Notes: a model not told the origin generated them from the letters alone. Shown: positions 1 through 7,976, numbered from the stretch's first letter. The stretch: 47,439 bases of DNA from Streptomyces sp. 8K308 (GCF_004348315.1 NZ_SMKC01000012.1:1-47439), one strand, 5' to 3'. Numbers and translations are program-made.

Positions 1-351
1 CCCGAGCCCCGCCCCGCGCCGGCCGGCGCCCCTGACCCGCTGCCCGAGCCGGCCCGCGCCGAGCTGCGCCTCGAGACCGTGCTCGGCGCGCTCAGCGACC
101 CGCTGCGGCTGCGCATCGTCCGCACCCTGCTGCTGGAGTCCGAGGCCTTCGACCACCCCTGCGGCTGGTTCGGCATCGACCGCCCCAAGTCCTCGCTCAC
201 CCACCACTTCCGCGCGCTGCGCGAGGCCGGCCTGATCCGGCAGCGGCAGTACGGGCTCGAACGGCGCAGCCACGTCCGGGTCGACGATCTGGAGGCACGC
301 TTCCCCGGGCTGCTGACGCTCGTCGCCGCCTGGCGACAGCCGGCGCCCTGA
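1..351 (+). CDS. ArsR-type winged-helix regulator, 5' end outside the window
   Basis: The reading frame is open from base 1, so the gene probably starts upstream of the window. An internal GTG at 79 is a possible but less likely start. The visible part has the ArsR/SmtB pattern: helix 1 with LGALSDPLRLRIVRTLL, then a recognition helix in SSLTHHFRALREAGLI and a beta-wing around QRQYGLERRSHVR. The Pro/Ala-rich stretch before LGAL is probably a linker or a non-conserved N-terminus. No metal-binding cysteine pair is visible apart from one Cys near DHPCGW. It is followed after about 80 bp by an aldo/keto reductase on the same strand, but that gene has its own MerR-type promoter, so this protein is not obviously its regulator. 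Confidence 0.75.
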   Translation, partial: PEPRPAPAGAPDPLPEPARAELRLETVLGALSDPLRLRIVRTLLLESEAFDHPCGWFGIDRPKSSLTHHFRALREAGLIRQRQYGLERRSHVRVDDLEARFPGLLTLVAAWRQPAP

Positions 352-355
352 CGGG

Positions 356-386
356 TTGACTTGGCGTGTGCTCCAACTCCTAGCGT
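356..386 (+). promoter_or_regulatory. MerR-type promoter/operator with 19-bp spacer
   Basis: The -35 box TTGACT is at 356-361 and the -10 box TAGCGT at 381-386. The spacer is 19 bp rather than 17. It contains an imperfect dyad, TTGG(C)G ... CTCCAA, centred between the boxes. A long spacer with a central dyad is the known signature of promoters activated by MerR-family regulators, which untwist the DNA. The target gene begins at 432. No MerR gene is present in the window. Confidence 0.7.
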
Positions 387-431
387 GAACGCGTTGTCAC
401 ACCCGCGACGGAGTCTTGGGAGAGAGCCGTT

Positions 432-1448
432 ATGAAGACCGTGGAACTCGGCCGCACCGGCGAACAGGTCAGCCAGCTCGCGCTCGGCTGCATGAACATG
501 GGCACCCTGACGGACGAGGCCACCTCGTTCGCGATGCTCGACGACTACCTCGAGGCCGGCGGCACCTTCCTTGACACCGCCAACTGCTACGCCTGGTGGA
601 ACGACCGCGGCAGCCACGGCGGGCACAGCGAGGAGCTGCTCGGCCGCTGGTTCGCGCGCGGCGGCGGGCGGCGCGAGAAGGTGTTCCTGGCCACCAAGGG
701 CGCGGCGGCGGTGCCCGACCTGTCACGGGTCTGGGGCGAGGGCGACGAGCCGATCTGGGAGGCCGCGCACGACGGCGGCTTCGAGGGCGCAGGAGCCGAG
801 ACGCTGCGCCGGGCCGTCGACGACAGCCTGCGCCGCCTCGGCACCGACCACATCGACCTGTACTACGTGCACGTCGACGACCTGTCGACGCCGCTCGAGG
901 AGACGCTGGAGGCCCTGGCCGGCATCGTGCGGGCCGGCAAGGTCCGCTACCTCGGCTGGTCCAACGTGCGAACCTGGCGCCTGGAGCGGATCAGGCAGCT
1001 GTGCGAGCGCCACGGCTGGCCGGCGCCGGTCGCCCTCCAGCAGCAGCACTCGTACCTTCGGCCCAGGGCCGGCCTCGACTCCCGCTCGATCGCGGACGTC
1101 GAGCAGTTGGACTACCTGCGCGCCCACCCGGACCTCGGGCTCGTCGCCTACTCGCCCATCCTCAAGGGGATGTACGGCGACCCGGCCAAGCGCCGCGAAC
1201 ACCGGATGATGGCCTCCTACGCCGGGCCTGACGCCGACGCCAGGCTGGCGGCGGTCGACGATGTGGCGGCGGAGGCCGGGGTGACGGGCAACCAGCTGGT
1301 GCTGGCCTGGCTGCTGCACCAGGACGACCCGGCGGTGATCCCCCTCGTCGGCCCCCGCACGACCGAGCACTACCGCGCCGCGCTGCCAGCCCTCGACGTG
1401 AGGTTGAGCCGGGAACAGCTGGCCAGGCTCGACGCCGCGGGGGCCTGA
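432..1448 (+). CDS. Aldo/keto reductase
   Basis: A cytoplasmic NADPH-dependent oxidoreductase of the (beta/alpha)8 AKR superfamily, expected to reduce aldehydes or ketones; the substrate is unknown. The 338-aa length is normal. The AKR tetrad is visible: Asp in FLDTANCY (about residue 47), Tyr in the same segment, Lys in LATKGAA (about 88) and His in YYVHVDD (about 147). The C-terminal cofactor region (VIPLVGPRTTEHY) is also present. The ATG is preceded by a purine-rich GGGAGAG. A MerR-type promoter lies directly upstream, which suggests induction by an electrophile or aldehyde signal; that is inference from known aldehyde-responsive MerR regulators. The gene ends opposite a second aldo/keto reductase and shares a terminator hairpin with it. 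Confidence 0.9.
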   Translation: MKTVELGRTGEQVSQLALGCMNMGTLTDEATSFAMLDDYLEAGGTFLDTANCYAWWNDRGSHGGHSEELLGRWFARGGGRREKVFLATKGAAAVPDLSRVWGEGDEPIWEAAHDGGFEGAGAETLRRAVDDSLRRLGTDHIDLYYVHVDDLSTPLEETLEALAGIVRAGKVRYLGWSNVRTWRLERIRQLCERHGWPAPVALQQQHSYLRPRAGLDSRSIADVEQLDYLRAHPDLGLVAYSPILKGMYGDPAKRREHRMMASYAGPDADARLAAVDDVAAEAGVTGNQLVLAWLLHQDDPAVIPLVGPRTTEHYRAALPALDVRLSREQLARLDAAGA

Positions 1449-1604
1449 GCGCTCCGCTGGGAGCGCGGGCAGGCGACCGGGGCCGTCCGCGGTTGGTCGC
1501 GCCCACGCGGGCGCAGCCGCCCAGCGTCACGGCCCCGCACCCCGGGGCCCCAGGGCGGCACCGGGACGCGACGGGGCAGCCGGGTCGCCGCGCTGCCCAG
1601 CCGC

Positions 1605-1648
1605 CCGGTCGGGGTTCCGGCGCCGTGTGGGCGCCGGAACCCGACCGG
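1605..1648. terminator. Bidirectional terminator hairpin between two convergent AKR genes
   Basis: The left arm (1605-1624) and right arm (1630-1648) pair over 19 bp with one bulged G. The loop is GTGTG. The hairpin lies in the 233-bp space between the two convergent aldo/keto reductase genes. There is no U-tract, as is usual in GC-rich actinomycetes. Confidence 0.75.
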
Positions 1649-1681
1649 CGGAGGTCGCTCACCCCCGCCGGAGGGTCGGCG

Positions 1682-2686
1682 TCACGGACGCTGCGCCGGC
1701 ACGTTCTGGTAGGCCTTGAACCGGTCGGTCTCCGCCACTGGAAGGATCACCTCGTCGATCCGGTCAAGCAGGTCCGCGTCCAGCTTCACGCCGGCCGCCT
1801 TGGCGTTCTCGCCGACCTGCTCGGGGCGGGAGGCGCCCACGATCGCCGCCGAGACGTTGGGGTTCTGCAGCACCCAGGCCACCGCGAGCTGCGCCAGCGA
1901 AAGCCCGGCCTCGTCGGCCAACGGACGCAGCCGCTGCACGGCCTCGAGCACCTCGTCCCGCAGGAAACGGCTGATCATGTTGGCGCCGCCCTTGGCATCG
2001 GTGGCACGCGACCCCTCGGGCGGCTGCTGGCCCGGCAGGTACTTGCCGGTCAGCACGCCCTGGGCGATCGGCGACCACACGATCTGCCCCAGGCCCAGCT
2101 CCTCCGAGGTGGGGATGACGTCGCCCTCGATGACCCGCCACAGCATCGAGTACTGCGGCTGGCTGGAGACCAGCGGAATGCGCAGCTCCGTGGCCAGCGC
2201 GTGGGCCCGACGAATCTGCTCGGCCGGCCACTCCGAGACGCCGATGTAGTGCGCCTTGCCGGAGTGCACGACGTCGGCGAACGCCGACATCGTCTCCTCG
2301 AGCGGGGTGAACCGGTCGTAGCGGTGCGCCTGGTAGAGGTCGACGTAGTCGGTCTGCAGCCGGCGCAGCGAGTTGTTGATGGACTCCATGACGTGCTTGC
2401 GCGACAGGCCCCGGTCGTTGCGGCCGGGGCCGGTCGGCCAGAAGACCTTGGTGAAGATCTCCAGACCCTCGCGCCGCTCGCCCTTCAGCGCCCGGCCGAG
2501 CACCGACTCGGCGCGGGTCTCGGCGTAGACGTCGGCGGTGTCGAAGGTGGTGATCCCGGCGTCGAGGGCCGCGCGGACGCAGGCGGTGGCCGCCTCCTCC
2601 TCGACCTGGGAACCGTGGGTGAGCCAGTTGCCGTAGGCGATCTCGCTGATCAGCAGGCCGCTCCGGCCAAGGTGTCGATACTCCAT
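1682..2686 (-). CDS. Aldo/keto reductase (Kv-beta/YhdN-like)
   Basis: A 334-aa member of the AKR superfamily that begins MEYRHLGRSGLLISEIAYG, the usual start of the potassium-channel-beta-like AKR group. The tetrad Asp and Tyr are in TTFDTADVYAET, the Lys in the EIFTKVFWP segment, and the His in DLYQAHRYD. The C-terminal AIVGASRPEQV segment binds the phosphate of NADPH. The predicted role is reduction of small aldehydes in the cytoplasm; the physiological substrate cannot be read from sequence. No good Shine-Dalgarno precedes the ATG, but a TAGGGT box ends nine bases before it, so a leaderless or very short-leader transcript is likely. The gene is divergent from the MDR reductase at 2800. Confidence 0.9.
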   Translation of the reverse strand: MEYRHLGRSGLLISEIAYGNWLTHGSQVEEEAATACVRAALDAGITTFDTADVYAETRAESVLGRALKGERREGLEIFTKVFWPTGPGRNDRGLSRKHVMESINNSLRRLQTDYVDLYQAHRYDRFTPLEETMSAFADVVHSGKAHYIGVSEWPAEQIRRAHALATELRIPLVSSQPQYSMLWRVIEGDVIPTSEELGLGQIVWSPIAQGVLTGKYLPGQQPPEGSRATDAKGGANMISRFLRDEVLEAVQRLRPLADEAGLSLAQLAVAWVLQNPNVSAAIVGASRPEQVGENAKAAGVKLDADLLDRIDEVILPVAETDRFKAYQNVPAQRP

Positions 2687-2799
2687 GGTTCCCAGACCCT
2701 ATCTTCCCCGTCGGTTAATAGCTCGATTGGCTGGTCATCACGGACGTGAACTGTGTGGTGCGGTGATGTCACGGCCCCCTTCCCCTAACCTCCACGACG
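2687..2799. promoter_or_regulatory. Divergent promoter region with two leaderless-type -10 boxes
   Basis: On the minus strand TAGGGT (2701 down to 2696) stops 9 nt before the ATG at 2686. On the plus strand TAACCT (2786-2791) stops 8 nt before the ATG at 2800. Both fit the TANNNT pattern at the distance seen for leaderless genes, and neither gene has a clear ribosome binding site. No convincing -35 boxes were found. Confidence 0.4.
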
Positions 2800-3735
2800 A
2801 TGCGCGCGCTGACGATGTACGAGATCCCCGGCACCCCGGTGGTGGCCGAGCTGCCCGACCCCTCCCCGGCGGCCGGCGAGCTGCTGGTGCGGGTGGCCGC
2901 CGCCTCGCTCAACGGCTACGACGCCGCCCTGGCCGGCGGCATGATCCCCCACCCCGACCCGGACTTCCCCTTCGTCCTCGGCAAGGACTTCGCCGGCACG
3001 GTGGTCGCCGTGGGCGAGCGGGTGGGGCGCTTCTCGGTCGGCGAGGCCGTCTTCGGGGTGGTGACCGGCGCCTACCCCGGCACCGGATCGCTGGCCGAGT
3101 ACGTCACGGTCGCCGAGGCGTTCGGGGTGAGCCGGATCCCCGCGGGGGTCACCCCCACGGACGCGGGGGCACTCGGCCTCGCCGGCACGGCCGCGCTCGA
3201 CGCGATCGAGGCCATCGGCCCGGCGCCGGGCGACGTGGTCCTCATCTCCGGAGCCACCGGCGGCGTGGGCGCGTTCGCGCTCCAGTACGCGCTGGACGCC
3301 GGCGCCGAGGTGATCGCCACGGCCAGGCCGGGACCGCCGGCCGACTTCGTCCGGGGCCTCTCGGGCGACCGGGTCAGAATCGTCGACCACGCCGGCGACC
3401 TGCTGGCGCAGGTGCGCGCCATCGCCCCCCAGGGCGTCTCGGCGGCGCTGCACTTCGCCGGCAACGGCATGGAACTCGCCGAACTGGTCATGGCCGGCGG
3501 CCGGATGGCCTCCACGCTCGGCTTCGGCCCCGAACAGGCCGCCGGCCGCGGCTTCGGCGTCACGGCGGTCACGGCCTCACCCGGCATCGCCACCCTCAAC
3601 CGCCTCGCCGCCGACGTCGCCTCCGGCCTGATCCGCGTCCCCATCACCCACACCTACTCCCTGGCCGAGGTGCCCCAGGCCCTCACCGACTTCAACCACG
3701 GCGCACTGGGCAAACTGGCCGTGGCCCTGCCGTAG
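2800..3735 (+). CDS. NADP-dependent MDR oxidoreductase (quinone-reductase-like, zinc-free)
   Basis: A medium-chain dehydrogenase/reductase of 311 aa. The N-terminal GroES-like domain (GELLVRVAAASLNGYDAALAGG) lacks the Cys and His ligands of zinc enzymes, as in quinone oxidoreductases (QOR, NADP-dependent oxidoreductase family). The nucleotide-binding motif is VLISGATGGVGAFALQYA at about residues 147-164, followed by a short acceptor-binding part. It probably reduces an alkene, quinone or ketone with NADPH in the cytoplasm. The chosen ATG lies just after a TANNNT box with no Shine-Dalgarno, suggesting leaderless translation. A much longer in-phase-shifted open frame that covers this gene lacks family similarity and was not used. 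Confidence 0.88.
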   Translation: MRALTMYEIPGTPVVAELPDPSPAAGELLVRVAAASLNGYDAALAGGMIPHPDPDFPFVLGKDFAGTVVAVGERVGRFSVGEAVFGVVTGAYPGTGSLAEYVTVAEAFGVSRIPAGVTPTDAGALGLAGTAALDAIEAIGPAPGDVVLISGATGGVGAFALQYALDAGAEVIATARPGPPADFVRGLSGDRVRIVDHAGDLLAQVRAIAPQGVSAALHFAGNGMELAELVMAGGRMASTLGFGPEQAAGRGFGVTAVTASPGIATLNRLAADVASGLIRVPITHTYSLAEVPQALTDFNHGALGKLAVALP

Positions 3736-3778
3736 CCGCGGGACGCCGGCAACGGAGACGGCCGTCGTCCCAACTGTT

Positions 3779-4049
3779 CGTGGCCCATCTCGCTGAGCGC
3801 CGCACGTTGTTCGGCCGATTCGACGGGCCCCTGTTCCGCTCCGTCTCGAACCGCGACCGCGGCCTACAAGAAGGCCGACTTCTTCGCCAGGTCCCTCACC
3901 GTCTGGCCTGCGCACGCCGCCCGTTCTACCTCCCCGAAGTCCACCCTGGGCCAGCTCCTGGCCGTCAAGAACGGCATCGACCACATGCTCGAACGACTCG
4001 ACCCGACCCCGACGACGAACGCGAAGCTGTCGCCGCCCTCGCCGAATGA
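3779..4049 (+). pseudogene. Decayed fragment of unrecognised origin, possibly including integrase sequence
   Basis: This 342-bp space between two convergent genes has protein-like pieces in two frames. The first piece contains GPLFRSVSNRDRG, which weakly recalls the region of tyrosine recombinases before the second catalytic helix. The second has KADFFARSLTVW and GQLLAVKNGIDHMLERLDP in one frame, then DDEREAVAALAE followed by a stop in the next frame, as if one base was gained or lost near 4005. The pieces have no start codon or ribosome binding site of their own. The fragment may be what remains of a mobile element. Family assignment is very uncertain. Confidence 0.3.
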
Positions 4050-4077
4050 CTCGCAGACACCCCTACGCCTGCCGGGG

Positions 4078-5199
4078 CTACCCCGAAGCGAACGTGCTGG
4101 CGAGGGCCCGCCGGACCTCCACGGCGGGGAACGGAGTGCGCTTGCCCTGCGTGAGGAGTCGGTGGTGGAAGTCGTCCAGGACGATGGAGTGCTGGGCGTG
4201 CCGGTCGATGATCGCACTGATGTCGGATGGAACACCGTCGGGTCGTCGCCCCTTCACCCACTCACGCAGAAAGGCCCCGTGTTCGCTGCCGCCCCGGACG
4301 CCGTCTGGCAAATGATGGCGAAGCAGGTGGCTCGGTGCATAGCAGCGGTCGTACACAAGATGATCTGCGAGGAAGTCGGCCTCCTCTGCGGAGAGTTCGA
4401 ACTCGCGGCTCAACGCAAGGCCAAAGTCGGCGAAGTAGACCTGCTGGCCGTCGGTGAGCAGGTTGGCGAAGTGAGCGTCGAAGTGGACCAGCCCGTGCGC
4501 GCTCATGAACTCCGTCCCTCGCAGTAGCTCATCCTCGACCCACCCATAGGACGATGCGCCTGGTGTGTCCGGCTGGGTCGCATCACGCTTTTCGCCGAGC
4601 CAGCTGGCGAGCGTCTGAGGCACATGCTCCAAGAAGAGCACCAGACTGAAGGCGGACCGGCCGATGGCCACTAGCCGACGGCGCACGGCTGGTGACCCGT
4701 CCCAATGCGCGACGGCCCCGTCGACGCCCCCGAACTCGTCGGCGAAGCCAGCAGGAGGGCAGTCAGGCAAGACCCGCCAGTGATACAGAAGAGGGAAACC
4801 CGCGTACTCGTTCTTCAGGACCCAGCCTGTGGTCATGATGTGAGCGGCCAACTCACGCCAGGCGCCGAACCCCGTCGACCCCACCCCGTACTGGTAGAAG
4901 AGCGGAAGCTCGAACAGGTTCGCCGTCGACCGCAGGTGCTCCGGTTGCAACTCGATGTCCGTCAGTGGCACCCGCTTAACGAAGACGTGTCTCCCCTCGA
5001 CTTCCATCTCCGCCGACCTACCGCCAATACCGGAGCGCAGACCAGGCGCGGCAGCCACGGCGTCCGCAAGTTGCCGATCGCTGAACAGGGACAGCCGTGC
5101 TCCCACGGTCGCGTAAGCGGACACTCGCGCCGTATGCCCTGATGCGTTCCCATCCATCGGCGGCTCCAGCGGAGCATCAACACGCATGCTGCTGATCAT
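4078..5199 (-). CDS. Protein-kinase-like / phosphotransferase-fold protein
   Basis: A protein of up to 373 aa with kinase-fold landmarks. There is a lysine in HVFVKR (about residue 74), a catalytic-loop segment LVHFDAHFANLL (about 234-245) with the HxDxHxxN pattern of aminoglycoside-phosphotransferase/choline-kinase-like enzymes, and YFADFGLAL (about 253), equivalent to the DFG magnesium-binding motif. It probably phosphorylates a protein or small molecule in the cytoplasm; the target is unknown. The exact start is unclear, because in-frame ATGs at codons 1, 5 and 15 are all possible and none has a strong Shine-Dalgarno. It lies downstream of a DUF397/DUF5753 pair on the same strand, so it could be part of that regulatory unit. 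Confidence 0.7.
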   Translation of the reverse strand: MISSMRVDAPLEPPMDGNASGHTARVSAYATVGARLSLFSDRQLADAVAAAPGLRSGIGGRSAEMEVEGRHVFVKRVPLTDIELQPEHLRSTANLFELPLFYQYGVGSTGFGAWRELAAHIMTTGWVLKNEYAGFPLLYHWRVLPDCPPAGFADEFGGVDGAVAHWDGSPAVRRRLVAIGRSAFSLVLFLEHVPQTLASWLGEKRDATQPDTPGASSYGWVEDELLRGTEFMSAHGLVHFDAHFANLLTDGQQVYFADFGLALSREFELSAEEADFLADHLVYDRCYAPSHLLRHHLPDGVRGGSEHGAFLREWVKGRRPDGVPSDISAIIDRHAQHSIVLDDFHHRLLTQGKRTPFPAVEVRRALASTFASG

Positions 5200-5227
5200 G
5201 CCAGGGGCAACCGTTGCTGATACGGCA

Positions 5228-5404
5228 CTAGGCCGGCTCGTCTCCCGTGCGGACCGCGCCCAGGAACGCCTGCCATGCCGCAGGGGGAACGGTGATCACG
5301 CTGGAACGGTCCTTGGTGTCACGGACGGCGACAACGGCGGAGCGGGCCGCCTCCACGCAGTCGTCCCCGGAGTAGGAGGACTTCACCCAGTCGAGCTGCT
5401 CCAT
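5228..5404 (-). CDS. DUF397 small protein
   Basis: A complete 58-codon gene that is easy to miss because of its size. The translation starts MEQLDWVKSSYSGDDCVEAA and continues through VAVRDTKDR and PAAWQAFLGAV. These are the hallmarks of DUF397: W-x-KSSYS near the start, a C-V-E-x-A segment, AVRDSK-like and WxAFL. DUF397 proteins are actinomycete-specific partners of XRE/DUF5753 DNA-binding proteins, as in the whiJ locus, and are thought to modulate them. Its ATG lies 22 bp inside the end of the preceding DUF5753 reading frame, the usual arrangement for translational coupling. Unlike its partner, this gene has no disruption. Confidence 0.88.
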   Translation of the reverse strand: MEQLDWVKSSYSGDDCVEAARSAVVAVRDTKDRSSVITVPPAAWQAFLGAVRTGDEPA

Positions 5405-6224
5405 GCCACCACGTCCTCAATGCACTTCCGGCTCTCGTCGAACCTCATCGCCCGGTTCATCATGGCAGTGAAGGCATCGAACGCCCTAGAGAGATACGCA
5501 TACCTGGTCGAATAGAACACGCCAAGCACGGTCTCGACATAGCCGACGAGGTGGATGACCGGCTCCCCGTCGCCTTCGAGCGCGGGCAACTCCCACAGCA
5601 GGCAGTGGTCGTCGAGACCCGGGGCCGCGAGGTGGTCAGGCCAGACCTGGACCCGAATCGTGTCCGGCCACCTGTCGATCAGCGCCAGCACGCACTCCAG
5701 TTGGACCCGATGCACTCGGGCGTCGCCACGCCCGGATCCGGCGAGCGGATCGCGCAGAGCGCGCTCGCCGATGATGAGTGCGCCCTGGTCAACGTCAGGC
5801 CGTCGCCTGGTGCGCGCTCGGCCTCAGCCGTCAGACGGTCTTCGAAGGCGACGCTGCGCCTGCTCCGCTTGCGCGTGCGCCACTCCACCTCGTAGGGCGG
5901 CAGGTACGGCTGAGCCGCGACGATGGCCGTGCTGGCGTAGTCGGCCGTGCGCAGCAGGCCGGGAATGGACAGCAGACTCCAGGACATGACCCCGACCGCG
6001 GCCCGGTCGAGCGTCGCCAGCTTGTCCAGGTTCGGGACACCGATCTCGGAGTGCTCGACCATTCCGACGTTCCCTTGGTCTGATGCCTGGATACCGCGAA
6101 TCAATCCCTGCGCGTCCATGACCGAGCCTCCGAGTTCCATGAGTAACCGCCAGGTGACGCCCAGTATCTCTCTACTCCAGGGCGCAGGTTGGCGATCGGC
6201 GGAACTTTCCACACATTCGGTCAT
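5383..6224 (-). pseudogene. Frameshifted DUF5753 regulator (WhiJ-like), HTH part missing
   Basis: Two overlapping frames together encode a DUF5753 domain. The first holds SIPGLLRTADYASTAIVAA and a VEWRTRKRSRRS segment. The second holds DQGALIIGERALRDPLAG and then the C-terminal VIHLVGYVETVLGVFYSTR and YLSRAFDAF...DESRKCIEDVV. The switch falls near 5790 (around GLT / DQGALI) and is explained by one missing base. A Shine-Dalgarno (GGAGG) precedes an ATG at 6119, but no helix-turn-helix follows. Only a helix-1-like stretch, REILGVTWRLLMELGG, remains upstream. The gene is therefore probably a broken XRE-DUF5753 transcription factor whose DUF397 partner is still intact. A sequencing indel is the alternative for the frameshift but would not explain the missing HTH. 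Confidence 0.7.
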
Positions 6225-6242
6225 CTGGCGCGAGCCGTGCGG

Positions 6243-7334
6243 TTACCACACCAGGACCGGCTTGACCGTCCGGCCTGAACGCTGGTCGTCCACCGCCTGG
6301 TTGATGTCCTTGAAGGAGTAGGTGGTGATCAGCTCGTCGACGGGGAACCGGCCGGCGGCGTGCAGGTCGAGGAGTTCGGGGATGAAGCGCTGCGGCACGG
6401 CGTCGCCCTCTATGCAGCCGCGCACCGTCTTGCCGTTGAGCATCAGGTCCTGGAGGTCCAGGGTGAGTTGGGCCTCGCCGAGGCCGACCACCACCAGGGT
6501 GCCGGTGGGGGCCAGGGCGAGGGCCGCGTCGGCGACGACGGCCGGGATGCCGGTGGTGTCGAGCGCGTGGGTCGGGCCGCCGCCGGTCGCCTCCCGGACG
6601 GCGGCGACCACGTCTCCCGCCGCCGGGTCGATGACGGCCGTGGCGCCGAGGCGTTCCGCCAACGCCCGCCGCTCCGCGACGGGCTCGACCACCACCAGGC
6701 TCGCGGCGCCCGCGACCTTCGCGGCGAGCAGTGCGGAGAGGCCGACGCCGCCCGCGCCGTAGACCACGAAGCCGGCGTCCGGGCCAGGGCGCAGCACGTT
6801 GAGCACCGCGCCGGCGCCGGTCTGGAAGCCGCAGCCGAGGGGGGCCACGGTGGTCAGGTCGGCGTCCGGAGCGACGACCACGACGTTGTCGGTCGAGGCC
6901 AGGGCGTGCGTGGCGAAGCTCGACTGGCCGAAGAACGAGCCTGCCACCGGCACGCCGTCCTGCCGGATGGTGGCCGAACCGTCCACGCGCCGACCCGAGT
7001 TGTTCAGCCGCATGCTCTCCTCGCAGTACGCCGGGCGGCCGGCCAGGCACCGGCCGCACCGGCGACAGCTGCGGTAACTGAGGACGACCCGGTCCCCGGG
7101 ATTGACCCCGGCGACCGCCTCGCCGACCTCCTCGACGACGCCGGCGCCCTCGTGGCCGAGCACCACCGGGCCCTGTTTCGGGGTGATGGCCGATCTGATG
7201 GCGAGGTCGGTGTGGCAGAGGCCGCCGGCCGTGATCCGCACCAGGATCTCGTCCTCGCGCGGCGGGTCGAGTTCCACCGTCTCCAGGGTGAAACCGGCTT
7301 CCGCGGCCCTCGACACCGCGGCCGTTATCCGCAT
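6243..7334 (-). CDS. Zinc-dependent NAD(P) alcohol dehydrogenase (aryl/allyl-alcohol type)
   Basis: A 363-aa zinc MDR enzyme. Catalytic zinc ligands are seen in GGLCHTDLAIRS (Cys about 37) and LGHEGAGVVEEVG (His/Glu about 60). The structural zinc lobe is CRRCGRCLAGRPAYC at about residues 87-101. The Rossmann motif VVYGAGGVGLSALLAA is near 190. This resembles the aryl-alcohol/benzyl-alcohol dehydrogenase group and probably interconverts an alcohol and its aldehyde. It is the second gene of a likely two-gene operon, 43 bp after a GXWXG/DUF4334 gene. The start ATG at 7334 agrees with family N-termini (MRITAAVSR). Confidence 0.9.
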   Translation of the reverse strand: MRITAAVSRAAEAGFTLETVELDPPREDEILVRITAGGLCHTDLAIRSAITPKQGPVVLGHEGAGVVEEVGEAVAGVNPGDRVVLSYRSCRRCGRCLAGRPAYCEESMRLNNSGRRVDGSATIRQDGVPVAGSFFGQSSFATHALASTDNVVVVAPDADLTTVAPLGCGFQTGAGAVLNVLRPGPDAGFVVYGAGGVGLSALLAAKVAGAASLVVVEPVAERRALAERLGATAVIDPAAGDVVAAVREATGGGPTHALDTTGIPAVVADAALALAPTGTLVVVGLGEAQLTLDLQDLMLNGKTVRGCIEGDAVPQRFIPELLDLHAAGRFPVDELITTYSFKDINQAVDDQRSGRTVKPVLVW

Positions 7335-7377
7335 CGCGGACTCTCCTCAGGCAATCTTCGGACAGCTTCGGATGGCG

Positions 7378-7851
7378 TCAGACTCGTTCGAGCAGGAAGT
7401 AGAAGTGCTGGCCATTGTGCAGGACCAGCTCGGATTTGCCGTTCATGATGCCCATCAGGGTCGTGTCGTCCACCCGCTTGAAGTGGTCGAGGTCCGGCCG
7501 GCCGTCGTACACCATGGTGGCCGTCACCTCGCCGCGGAACTCGATGTTCCACAGGCTGGCCTCGCCCCCGCCGAGCGCCACGTTGGAGAACAGCTCGCCG
7601 TTCTCGCCGTAGCAGATGAGGGGCTTGGCGTCGGTGACCGAGTTGAACGTCTTGCCGAACCAGCGGATGGCCGCGAGCCGCTGGTAGAGGCCGTGGCCGG
7701 TGGCGAACCCCTGCCCCTTCCAACGGCCCAGGATGTTCATGGCGGGCACCGTGTCGAGACAGGACCAGATCCGGTCGAGCTCCGCGCTCGACACCCCGTC
7801 GTTCCTCTTCCTCAAGTGGTGGAATCTCACCCGGGCTTCGTCGATGTTCAT
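7378..7851 (-). CDS. GXWXG / DUF4334 protein
   Basis: A 157-aa soluble protein. The GXWXG domain is near the N-terminus (LGRWKGQGFATGH, about residues 37-49). A DUF4334 domain makes up the C-terminal half (KPLICY, LWNIEFRGEVTATMVYDG, DHFKRVDD, FYFLLER). The fold is predicted to be an NTF2/lipocalin-like pocket; no reaction is established for the family. I chose the ATG at 7851 because GAAGGGACG lies six bases upstream; a GTG at 7869 is an in-frame alternative. The gene has a sigma-70-like promoter and is followed by an alcohol dehydrogenase, a frequent pairing in actinomycetes that hints at a shared small-molecule substrate. Confidence 0.8.
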   Translation of the reverse strand: MNIDEARVRFHHLRKRNDGVSSAELDRIWSCLDTVPAMNILGRWKGQGFATGHGLYQRLAAIRWFGKTFNSVTDAKPLICYGENGELFSNVALGGGEASLWNIEFRGEVTATMVYDGRPDLDHFKRVDDTTLMGIMNGKSELVLHNGQHFYFLLERV

Positions 7852-7919
7852 CAAGCGTCCCTTCCCCACCGGGGCCGGTTGCGGCGCCTTACGAACTCAT
7901 CTGTTCTCGATCGCGACCG

Positions 7920-7948
7920 ACCGTACGCCGGAGCCCGGGACGCGACAA
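7920..7948 (-). promoter_or_regulatory. Sigma-70-type promoter for the GXWXG-ADH operon
   Basis: On the minus strand TTGTCG (7948-7943) and TACGGT (7925-7920) are separated by exactly 17 bp. This predicts a start site near 7913 and a leader of about 60 nt before the ATG at 7851. Confidence 0.55.
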
Positions 7949-7976
7949 GGTCGCCTTGGGAACGAGCCGGCGCGCT

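Noticed and set aside
2685..4049. Long plus-strand frame covering the MDR reductase
   Set aside because: Arg/Gly-rich nonsense over most of its length. Only its last codons belong to the decayed fragment described separately.
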